The notes beneath the pieces are model-generated. The model was not told the DNA's origin and did not search any database. It saw only the letters and a program-made list of their open reading frames with translations. From Cocleimonas sp. (GTDB lineage Bacteria; Pseudomonadota; Gammaproteobacteria; Thiotrichales; Thiotrichaceae): a DNA stretch of 5,056 bases. A program made the position numbers and the translations under genes. The stretch is taken from NCBI GenBank assembly GCA_023145535.1, contig JAGLDQ010000219.1:1-5056 (forward strand), written 5' to 3'. Each line of letters starts with the position of its first letter. The first letter of the stretch is position 1. This document shows positions 1 through 5,056 of the stretch, one piece after another.

Positions 1-171
1 GAAATGGACGCTAATCAAAGTGATCAGCAAGAGCTATTGGATAAAACAGCATTGAAACGTGAGGGGACACCTGAAGATATTGCGAATACCGTTTTGTTTT
101 TAGTCCGTGATGCTGATTATATAACGGGACAAGTGATTCCTGTGGATGGCGGACGGATGTTGAATCATTAG
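1..171 (+). CDS. Short-chain dehydrogenase/reductase, C-terminal fragment (probable pteridine reductase)
   Basis: The frame is open from the window edge to TAG at 169-171 and gives 56 residues; the start, the NAD(P)-binding Rossmann motif and the catalytic Ser/Tyr/Lys residues lie outside the window. What is visible is the classic SDR C-terminus: LKREGTPEDIANTVLFLV, then DYITGQVIPVDGGR, ending in MLNH. The R-x-G-x-PEDIA helix and the ITGQ-x-x-x-VDGG strand are hallmarks of classical SDRs such as FabG and the pteridine/dihydromonapterin reductases. The close of the protein (QVIPVDGGR followed by a hydrophobic residue) resembles gammaproteobacterial pteridine reductases, cytosolic NADPH-dependent enzymes of pterin metabolism, more than FabG, which usually ends in VNGG plus a short tail. 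The SDR assignment is firm; the pteridine reductase assignment is a lean, and another SDR activity is possible. No clear terminator follows the stop, so read-through into pyc cannot be excluded. Confidence 0.9.
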   Translation, partial: EMDANQSDQQELLDKTALKREGTPEDIANTVLFLVRDADYITGQVIPVDGGRMLNH

Positions 172-225
172 CTATAAATTTACCTTAGAGTCAGTATGAA
201 ATTCTATTGATAGCACCCTAATCGC

Positions 226-254
226 GAATAAAACACGACTATCTCTACTATAAT
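226..254 (+). promoter_or_regulatory. Candidate sigma-70 promoter for pyc
   Basis: A perfect TATAAT -10 box lies at 249-254, in the AT-rich 150-bp gap before pyc, about 67 bp upstream of the start codon. The hexamer 17 bp upstream (GAATAA, 226-231) is a poor -35 match, and there is no extended -10 TGn. The promoter would therefore be weak or activator-dependent if real. The rest of 172-321 shows no clear hairpin or terminator, only a 5-bp GATAG/CTATC pair at 209-213 and 239-243. Confidence 0.35.
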
Positions 255-321
255 TTATCATCAGCACTTCTATTTTATACGTCGCTATTAGATACGCTTA
301 CCCTCATAAGAGTCGCATAAC

Positions 322-3300
322 ATGACAAAAAAAATCAGCAAGCTCATGGTTGCCAATCGTGGCGAAATTGCCATTAGAATTTTACGTGCCGCATTTGAGT
401 TAAACCTTCGCACTGTTGCTATGTATACCTATGAAGATCGCTTCTCACCGCATCGTTATAAGGCGGATGAGGCGTATCAGATTGGTCGGGATGATGAACC
501 CTTAGCACCCTATTTGGATATTGATGCCATTATTGAATTGGCAACCTTAAATCAGGTGGATGCGATTCACCCTGGCTATGGTTTTTTATCTGAAAATGTA
601 CGCTTTGCACAACGTTGCCGAGAAGAAGGGATTATTTTTATTGGCCCTGACCCTGAGGTAATGGAGCAGTTGGGGGATAAACTAAAAGCCAAAGAAAACG
701 CCCTTGCCGCTGGTATTCCCGTGATAGAAGATAGCAAGCTTCCACTGGATAATGCGACGATAGCCTTACAAGAAGCGAAACGCATTGGGTTTCCGCTGAT
801 GATTAAAGCAGTATCAGGGGGTGGTGGGCGTGGGATGCGTGTTTTACACGCAGAAGATGAACTGGAAACGGCGTTTAATGATGCGCGCAGTGAGGCGGCG
901 AAAGCGTTTGGCGATGATACGCTCTTTTTAGAAAAGTATATTGATTCACCCAAGCATATTGAAGTTCAAATATTAGGGGATAATCATGGCAATCTCGTAC
1001 ATTTATATGAACGTGATTGTTCTGTACAACGCCGTTTCCAAAAAGTGGTTGAAGTTGCGCCGAGCACAGGGTTATCCAACGACACGCGTGAAAAACTGTA
1101 TGCCTATGCGCTGGCAGTCACTCAGCAAGTGAATTATAACAATGCGGGAACCGTTGAGTTTTTAGTCGATAAAGAAGAAAATATTTACTTTATTGAAGTG
1201 AATCCACGGGTGCAGGTAGAGCATACCGTCACGGAAGTCGTGACGGGGATTGATATTGTCCGTAGTCAGATTCATATTGCGAGCGGTTATAAGCTCTCCA
1301 GCCCTGAAATTGCGATTAATTCCCAAGATGACATTAGCTGTCGTGGCTTTGCGGTGCAGTGCCGTATTACAACCGAAGACCCTGAGCAGGATTTCAAACC
1401 AGATTTTGGGACGATTATTGCCTACCGCAGCGCAGGTGGTTTGGGCATTCGCCTTGATGCTGGCGCAGTTTATTTGGGCGCTAAAGTGTCCCCCTTTTAT
1501 GATTCCATGCTGGTTAAAATAACCGCATCAGGGCGCACATTACAAGAAGCGTTAGAGCGCTCAACCCGCGCACTCACGGAGTTTCGTATTCGGGGTGTTA
1601 AAACCAATATCGGTTTTATGCTCAATGTTTTAAAACATCCTACATTTGTTTCAGGTAAAGCGCGCGTTACCTTTTTGGAGAAAAACCCTGAGTTATTTAA
1701 TATCCATAAGCGTTTTGATCGAGGCACAAAAACCCTGCGCTATTTAGCGAATTTAGCCGTTAATGGGCATCCTGATATTAAAAAACCAGACCTTGAACGT
1801 AAATTTCGCCGAGCCATTGTCCCTGATTACGATAAGTTTGCGGATTATCCCAAAGGCACAAAAAACAAGCTGGATGAATTAGGTGCAGATGGCTTTGTTG
1901 ATTGGATTAAAGCGCAGAATACTATTCTCTACACCGATACAACCCTGCGCGATGCACCGCAGTCGTTGCTTGCTACACGGGTACGCACCACGGATATGCT
2001 ACAAGTAGCAGAAGGGCTTGCTAAAAATCACTCACAGTTATTTTCATTAGAAATGTGGGGGGGCGCAACCTTTGATGTCGCATTGCGTTTTTTGCATGAA
2101 TGCCCCTGGGAGCGTTTGCGTTTATTGCGTGAGAAAATCCCCAATATTCTGTTTCAGATGCTGTTTCGTGGTGCGAATGCGGTGGGGTATAAAGCTTATC
2201 CTGATAATATTATTGAGAAATTTATTATTGAATCCGCCGAGCAGGGCATTGATGTATTCCGTATTTTTGACTCACTAAATTGGATTGAAGGGATGCGAAA
2301 GTCCATTCAAGTCGTGCGTGAGCAAACGAATGGACTGGCTGAGGCAACGATTTGCTACACAGGCGATGTGCTTAACCCAGATCCTCATTATCGCTATAAT
2401 CTCACTTATTATACCGATCTAGCCAAGCAATTAGAGGATGCAGGGGCACATATTATTGCGCTTAAAGATATGGCGGGCTTGCTTAAGCCCTATGCGGCAC
2501 AAGCACTCATTCCTGCTTTAAAAGAAGCGGTTGATCTCCCTATTCATTTACATACTCATGACACCTCCTCAATGCAAGCCGCTACCTTGCTGAAAGCTAT
2601 TGAAGGGGATGTGGATATTGTGGATGCGTGTTTAAGCTCTATGTCAGGGCTAACGTCACAGCCCAATTTAAACGCAATGATTGCGGTGATGCAGGGACAG
2701 CCGCGTGAGCAAGCCTATGATCTTCCCTCCTTAAATCAATATGCAAATTACTGGGAGGATGTGCGTGAAATCTATTATCCGTTTGAATCGGGTTTAAAAG
2801 CAGGCACGGCGGAAGTGTATGAGCATGAAATTCCGGGTGGGCAATATTCTAATCTACGCCCGCAATCTATTGCACTTGGCCTAGAGCATAAGTTTGAAGC
2901 GGTGAAAAAGAACTATGCCATTGTGAATAAAATGTTTGGCGATATTGTCAAAGTCACTCCCTCGTCAAAAGTTGTGGGCGACATGGCTATTTTTATGACA
3001 TCCAACAGCCTGAGCGAAGCGGATGTGATGCAACAAGGCGCAACCTTGGCTTTCCCTGATTCTGTGGTTGATTTATTTAAGGGCAATTTAGGACAAACGG
3101 GTAATGGCTTTCCAACGGCATTAAGCCGATTAATTCTTAAAGGCGATAAGCCCTTTACGGATGCGCCCAATGCACATTTAGACCCTGTAGAGATTGAGGT
3201 TGAATTTGCGGCATTCCAACAACAGTTTGATGATCAATGTTCGATGCTAGATTTTCTCTCTTATCAAATGTATCCCAAGGTCTATCAAGACTTTTATCAA

Positions 3301-3786
3301 CATCAGCAAGACTATGGTGATATATCCACCCTGCCCAGTACCGCCTTTTTCTATGCGCTAAAACACCGTGAAGAAGTACGGGTCGAAATCGCTACAGGTA
3401 AAATTATTATTATCAAACTGCTCTATATTTCAGATGCGGATGAAGGGGGGATACGCACGGTCACATTTAACTTAAATGGACAAACTCGTAGTATTACTAT
3501 TCGTGATGACTCTGTAGTTTCTACTAAAAAGACGAATCGTAAAGCAGTAGAAGAAAATGAGATAGGCACGCCAATATTAGGACGCTTATCACAGATTACG
3601 GTTAAGAAAGGTGACGTTATTGAGAAAAATACGCCTTTATTTGTGATTGAGGCGATGAAAATGGAATCTACTATGACGGCTCCTTTTGCGGGAGTAGTTC
3701 GTAAGGTGCATTTGGACGAGGGGGAAATATTGGAACAAGGGGATTTGGTGATAGAAGTTGAACGTATAGACCCTGATATTCCTTGA
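322..3786 (+). CDS. pyc: Pyruvate carboxylase, single-chain, biotin-dependent
   Basis: This cytosolic enzyme carboxylates pyruvate to oxaloacetate using ATP and bicarbonate, replenishing the TCA cycle and feeding gluconeogenesis. At 1154 residues it has the usual length and domain order. The biotin carboxylase part is at about 4-455: MVANRGEIAIR near the start, glycine-rich loop K162-AVSGGGGRGM, K241, and catalytic E279, E292, N294, R296 and R348. A linker with R464-F-D-R467 matches the acetyl-CoA-binding RxDR of allosteric members, so activation by acetyl-CoA is plausible. The carboxyltransferase is at about 535-810: TLRD (D544), LKDMAG (K715, the carbamylated metal ligand) and HLHTHDT (H744, H746). 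VTPSSKVVGDMA follows, with T879 as the likely proton-transfer threonine. The C-terminal biotin carrier domain has EAMKMES, with biotinyl-Lys1113. The ATG at 322 is preceded by AAGAG (308-312) at 9-bp spacing; the next in-frame Met, residue 9, has no better site and would clip the first strand. Oddities: F239 and P546 replace usual histidines. The gene stands alone and converges with the next one. Confidence 0.98.
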   Translation: MTKKISKLMVANRGEIAIRILRAAFELNLRTVAMYTYEDRFSPHRYKADEAYQIGRDDEPLAPYLDIDAIIELATLNQVDAIHPGYGFLSENVRFAQRCREEGIIFIGPDPEVMEQLGDKLKAKENALAAGIPVIEDSKLPLDNATIALQEAKRIGFPLMIKAVSGGGGRGMRVLHAEDELETAFNDARSEAAKAFGDDTLFLEKYIDSPKHIEVQILGDNHGNLVHLYERDCSVQRRFQKVVEVAPSTGLSNDTREKLYAYALAVTQQVNYNNAGTVEFLVDKEENIYFIEVNPRVQVEHTVTEVVTGIDIVRSQIHIASGYKLSSPEIAINSQDDISCRGFAVQCRITTEDPEQDFKPDFGTIIAYRSAGGLGIRLDAGAVYLGAKVSPFYDSMLVKITASGRTLQEALERSTRALTEFRIRGVKTNIGFMLNVLKHPTFVSGKARVTFLEKNPELFNIHKRFDRGTKTLRYLANLAVNGHPDIKKPDLERKFRRAIVPDYDKFADYPKGTKNKLDELGADGFVDWIKAQNTILYTDTTLRDAPQSLLATRVRTTDMLQVAEGLAKNHSQLFSLEMWGGATFDVALRFLHECPWERLRLLREKIPNILFQMLFRGANAVGYKAYPDNIIEKFIIESAEQGIDVFRIFDSLNWIEGMRKSIQVVREQTNGLAEATICYTGDVLNPDPHYRYNLTYYTDLAKQLEDAGAHIIALKDMAGLLKPYAAQALIPALKEAVDLPIHLHTHDTSSMQAATLLKAIEGDVDIVDACLSSMSGLTSQPNLNAMIAVMQGQPREQAYDLPSLNQYANYWEDVREIYYPFESGLKAGTAEVYEHEIPGGQYSNLRPQSIALGLEHKFEAVKKNYAIVNKMFGDIVKVTPSSKVVGDMAIFMTSNSLSEADVMQQGATLAFPDSVVDLFKGNLGQTGNGFPTALSRLILKGDKPFTDAPNAHLDPVEIEVEFAAFQQQFDDQCSMLDFLSYQMYPKVYQDFYQHQQDYGDISTLPSTAFFYALKHREEVRVEIATGKIIIIKLLYISDADEGGIRTVTFNLNGQTRSITIRDDSVVSTKKTNRKAVEENEIGTPILGRLSQITVKKGDVIEKNTPLFVIEAMKMESTMTAPFAGVVRKVHLDEGEILEQGDLVIEVERIDPDIP

Positions 3787-3832
3787 TTTTTATCTTTTTA
3801 TTTTCCCACGCTAGAAGCGAAAGCGCCAATTT
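3787..3832. other. Convergent intergenic gap, weak terminator candidates only
   Basis: The pyc stop and the stop of the opposing membrane-protein gene are 46 bp apart, so a bidirectional terminator would be expected. What is visible is a T-rich run just after the pyc stop (3785-3804) with no stable hairpin before it, then a 4-bp CGCT/AGCG hairpin with a 3-base loop (3809-3819). A longer-range CGCTA/TAGCG pair (3809-3813 with 3836-3840) reaches into the opposing gene's last codons. None is a convincing Rho-independent terminator. Termination may be Rho-dependent, or the two transcripts may overlap at their 3' ends. Confidence 0.25.
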
Positions 3833-4147
3833 TCATAGCGGGGTGTTTAGTAGTGCATCCCGAATTTGTATATAAGCAATTAAGAACTCAAAAATCATTC
3901 TCCAGATGAGTTGCATGAAGAGAAATAAACTGATTGATATGGCTACAAACACTATTTTATTCTTTTTATTGAGCAATCCCCATGTCATTTTTTTTGTAGT
4001 AGAGCCTATAATATTGAGTAACTTATATTTTTTGATAAGCCAAGAAAATAAAAAGAAAGAAACAAGGGGAAATATAAACACCCCAAGATAGTAAAATACG
4101 ATTAAAACTTCAATACTAATCATTTGTTTAAAGGTGAGAAAATCCAT
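3833..4147 (-). CDS. Small two-segment membrane protein, DUF4282-like
   Basis: This is a 104-residue protein of unknown function. Two long hydrophobic stretches (about 11-38 and 65-95) flank a lysine-rich loop (KKYK, TKK, NKKNK; about 39-64). By the positive-inside rule that suggests an inner-membrane hairpin with a cytoplasmic loop. The N-terminal pattern F-x-x-F-x-x-M-I-S followed by IVFYYLG, and the C-terminal pattern IWRMIFEFLIA followed by IRDAL, look like DUF4282, a family of small bacterial membrane proteins with no assigned role; I infer this from memory of the family pattern. The ATG is preceded on its strand by AAGAAG at 9-bp spacing, a good ribosome binding site. It lies 74 bp downstream of zipA on the same strand and may share its transcript. 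GC is about 29% (88 of 300 bases hand-counted over 3841-4140), clearly lower than pyc. That is partly expected for a hydrophobic Phe/Ile/Lys-rich protein, but it could also reflect a less constrained or acquired gene. Confidence 0.72.
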   Translation of the reverse strand: MDFLTFKQMISIEVLIVFYYLGVFIFPLVSFFLFSWLIKKYKLLNIIGSTTKKMTWGLLNKKNKIVFVAISISLFLFMQLIWRMIFEFLIAYIQIRDALLNTPL

Positions 4148-4221
4148 AGGTATATTCTTCTTAAATTAGAGATTGAAAACATGAAGTAGGTCGGGACAGA
4201 GCATCGAATAATCCCCGAAAC
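4148..4221 (-). other. zipA to DUF4282-like gene spacer
   Basis: This 74-bp spacer separates the zipA stop (TAA, 4222-4224) from the downstream start codon. It carries the AAGAAG ribosome binding site of the small membrane-protein gene. I see no strong hairpin with a following T-run, so nothing visible separates the two genes transcriptionally. I also see no strong promoter box, which makes co-transcription from the zipA promoter the simpler reading. Confidence 0.4.
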
Positions 4222-4863
4222 TTAACTAACCGATGCGAGTAATTCTTCTTTATCGACATCCGAAAAATTTTCTTGTTTTGCATTTTTTAGTTGGGCGTCT
4301 AAGTCTATAGCGATGCCTTCTGCATGACTAATAAAAAGCTCCATAGCGGCATAGTCATTAGTCGGTGAAGGCAGTTGCATAATAATGGATAGACCTGGCG
4401 TAGTCCTGTTGGCTAATTCGTTTGGTATGAGTGTCCAAGGTTTCACTCCATTAGCAATGCGAAAAATGCTTGCATCCTTTTCTTGCTCTGTATTCATTAA
4501 ATAATGATAAATATCCATGTCGCCAAATTGTAGATTATGTTTTTCCAGCACAGAGGGAATTTTATTACCATCAAGACCCGTATCGCTTAAGGTTGCAATA
4601 AACAAGACAATTTGACGTTCTTCAACCGGTTTTTTCACCAGTTTCTTCTCTTTAGGTTTGGCAATAGGTGGGGGTGTAGAGCCATCAGCAGCAGAGAAAT
4701 CACCTAAAACAGAGCTCATTAGATGACCTTCATCATCATGTATTTTAGGAATAATAATCACTTTATCCTTAGGCTGTTTTTGTTGTGACAGCTTACTAAT
4801 CACATACAGCGCAAGGATAGCGATAATACCTGCTAAAGTTATGAGTATGCTGACTATATTCAT
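4222..4863 (-). CDS. zipA: Cell division protein ZipA
   Basis: ZipA is an inner-membrane protein that binds the conserved C-terminal tail of FtsZ (and, with FtsA, tethers the Z ring to the membrane) early in gammaproteobacterial division. An N-terminal hydrophobic segment at about 3-23, with almost no residues before it, fits the family's unusual topology: a short N-terminus outside and the bulk of the protein in the cytoplasm. A linker at about 24-80 contains a PPP and a lysine-rich stretch (KPKEKKLVKKP). The FtsZ-binding domain spans about 82-195; it has FGDMDIYHYL at 113-122, IFRIANGVKPWTL at 133-145, and TTPGLSIIMQLPSP at 154-167. These line up with E. coli ZipA FGDMNIYHRHL, LFSLANMVKPGTF and TTPGVTIFMQVPS. 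The protein is 213 residues against 328 in E. coli, mainly through a shorter linker and tail. The ATG has AGGA about 10 bp upstream. The expected neighbour ligA is absent; a DUF4282-like gene follows instead. Confidence 0.95.
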   Translation of the reverse strand: MNIVSILITLAGIIAILALYVISKLSQQKQPKDKVIIIPKIHDDEGHLMSSVLGDFSAADGSTPPPIAKPKEKKLVKKPVEERQIVLFIATLSDTGLDGNKIPSVLEKHNLQFGDMDIYHYLMNTEQEKDASIFRIANGVKPWTLIPNELANRTTPGLSIIMQLPSPTNDYAAMELFISHAEGIAIDLDAQLKNAKQENFSDVDKEELLASVS

Positions 4864-4880
4864 CCTAAATTGATCCTATT

Positions 4881-4910
4881 TTGTATTTGATTAGTAGGAA
4901 ACTGTACTAT
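4881..4910 (+). promoter_or_regulatory. Candidate rightward promoter, divergent from zipA
   Basis: On the + strand, TTGTAT (4881-4886) and TACTAT (4905-4910) are separated by 18 bp, each matching four or five of six consensus sigma-70 bases. It would fire away from zipA, toward the right edge, where no confident gene start is visible within the window. In AT-rich DNA such matches arise by chance, so support is weak. Confidence 0.25.
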
Positions 4911-4911
4911 A
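4906..4911 (-). promoter_or_regulatory. Candidate -10 box for zipA
   Basis: On the minus strand, TATAGT (complement of 4906-4911) lies about 43 bp upstream of the zipA start and is the best -10-like hexamer near the gene. No good -35 sits 16-18 bp upstream; a TTTACA occurs only 8 bp away, too close to serve. zipA could equally be read from a promoter outside the window. Confidence 0.22.
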
Positions 4912-5009
4912 GATACGCGTGTAAACATAGATATCTGCTGAAAATCTGATAGCGCTTTAGATCGTAACCTTGTGGAGGATAAGGTAGGCGTTGGGCGGCG
5001 ATGTCTGTG

Positions 5010-5050
5010 GATATTTTAGTATAAGGCCAAGTAAGTTATACCAAAATATC
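5010..5050. repeat. Near-perfect inverted repeat, 15-bp arms, 11-bp loop
   Basis: The left arm GATATTTTAGTATAA (5010-5024) and right arm TTATACCAAAATATC (5036-5050) are reverse complements with one mismatch in 15. As RNA from the minus strand, the mismatch becomes a G-U wobble, so all 15 pairs form; from the plus strand it is an A-C mismatch. This favours structure in leftward transcripts. The loop is GGCCAAGTAAG on the + strand. No T-run follows on either strand, so it is not a standard Rho-independent terminator. On the minus strand the arms also contain TTGGTA and TATACT, 15 bp apart, which resemble promoter boxes. It could be an operator, the structured 3' end of a gene beyond the edge, or a copy of a dispersed palindromic repeat. 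Confidence 0.8.
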
Positions 5051-5056
5051 GAGCAA

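Larger units (their letters stand above)
4864..5056. other. Intergenic region upstream of zipA, no confident gene
   Basis: The 193 bp between zipA and the window edge hold the promoter-like boxes and the inverted repeat listed separately, plus a GGAGG at 4974-4978 on the + strand. One + strand frame is open from TTG at 4991 to the edge (22 codons), with AAGG at 4981-4984 a plausible ribosome binding site, but the stretch shows no family signature. I see no Smc C-terminus here, although smc often precedes zipA in this class. Confidence 0.5.

Noticed and set aside
289..297. TAGATACGC shared by the pyc and zipA upstream regions (289-297 and 4910-4918)
   Set aside because: A shared 9-mer in a 5-kb window is expected many times by chance, and no longer flanking match accompanies it.
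576..953. 125-codon open frame on the minus strand inside pyc
   Set aside because: It is low-complexity (Ser/Ala/Pro-rich), lies wholly antisense to conserved biotin carboxylase sequence and has no family signature; a shadow of pyc codon usage.
1250..1522. 90-codon + strand frame inside pyc
   Set aside because: It is out of frame with conserved pyc sequence and resembles no known protein.
1497..1727. 76-codon minus-strand frame inside pyc
   Set aside because: It is antisense to conserved coding sequence, with no motif.
2072..2278. 68-codon Cys/hydrophobic-rich + strand frame inside pyc
   Set aside because: It is an out-of-frame shadow of the carboxyltransferase WGGATF region; the cysteines are spaced without a metal-site pattern.
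2913..3170. 85-codon minus-strand frame inside pyc
   Set aside because: It is antisense to the conserved VTPSSKVVGDMA region of pyc and has no recognisable domain.
3906..4091. 61-codon + strand frame opposite the DUF4282-like gene
   Set aside because: Hydrophobic stretches on both strands are expected from AT-rich antisense; the minus-strand frame is longer, has a good ribosome binding site and a family resemblance.
4967..4985. ACCTT/AAGGT hairpin around GGAGG
   Set aside because: A 5-bp stem with a 9-base loop is too short to distinguish from chance.
5001..5024. Short ATG frame encoding MSVDILV, preceded by GGCGGCG
   Set aside because: Seven codons only, with no properly spaced Shine-Dalgarno and no known leader-peptide pattern; it cannot be supported.
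4955..5056. Possible C-terminus of Smc on the minus strand, expected upstream of zipA
   Set aside because: The one minus-strand frame open from the edge to a TAA gives a peptide with no resemblance to the conserved Smc ATPase end.

Overview
The window comes from a gammaproteobacterium. The strongest evidence is a recognisable ZipA, an FtsZ membrane anchor essentially confined to that class. The moderate-to-low GC content, the single-chain pyruvate carboxylase and the lineage-specific small membrane protein would suit a sulfur-oxidising Thiotrichales-type organism such as the Beggiatoa group. That genus-level guess is inference, not something the sequence proves.

Layout, left to right. (1) Positions 1-171 (+) are the last 56 codons of a short-chain dehydrogenase/reductase, probably a pteridine reductase. 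(2) Positions 172-321 are a 150-bp gap with a perfect TATAAT box and a modest ribosome binding site that probably serve the next gene. (3) Positions 322-3786 (+) are a complete 1154-residue pyruvate carboxylase (pyc) with biotin carboxylase, carboxyltransferase and biotin carrier parts. The key catalytic, metal and biotin residues are in place, but two histidines that are well conserved in the family are replaced (Phe239 and Pro546). (4) A 46-bp convergent gap follows. (5) Positions 3833-4147 (-) encode a very AT-rich, 104-residue membrane protein resembling the uncharacterised DUF4282 family. (6) Positions 4222-4863 (-) are zipA, compact at 213 residues because of a short linker and tail. (7) Positions 4864-5056 hold no confident gene. 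They carry overlapping promoter-like boxes on both strands and a striking 15-bp-arm inverted repeat at 5010-5050.

The genes serve unrelated jobs: redox or pterin metabolism, anaplerotic oxaloacetate supply, and divisome assembly. zipA and the DUF4282-like gene are the only pair likely to be co-transcribed (74-bp gap, same strand). zipA is not followed by ligA, its usual neighbour in many gammaproteobacteria. I saw no RNA genes, CRISPR arrays, insertion sequences or phage genes, and no convincing new multi-gene system. The points most worth checking are the inverted repeat, the zipA/DUF4282 pairing and the two histidine replacements in pyruvate carboxylase.
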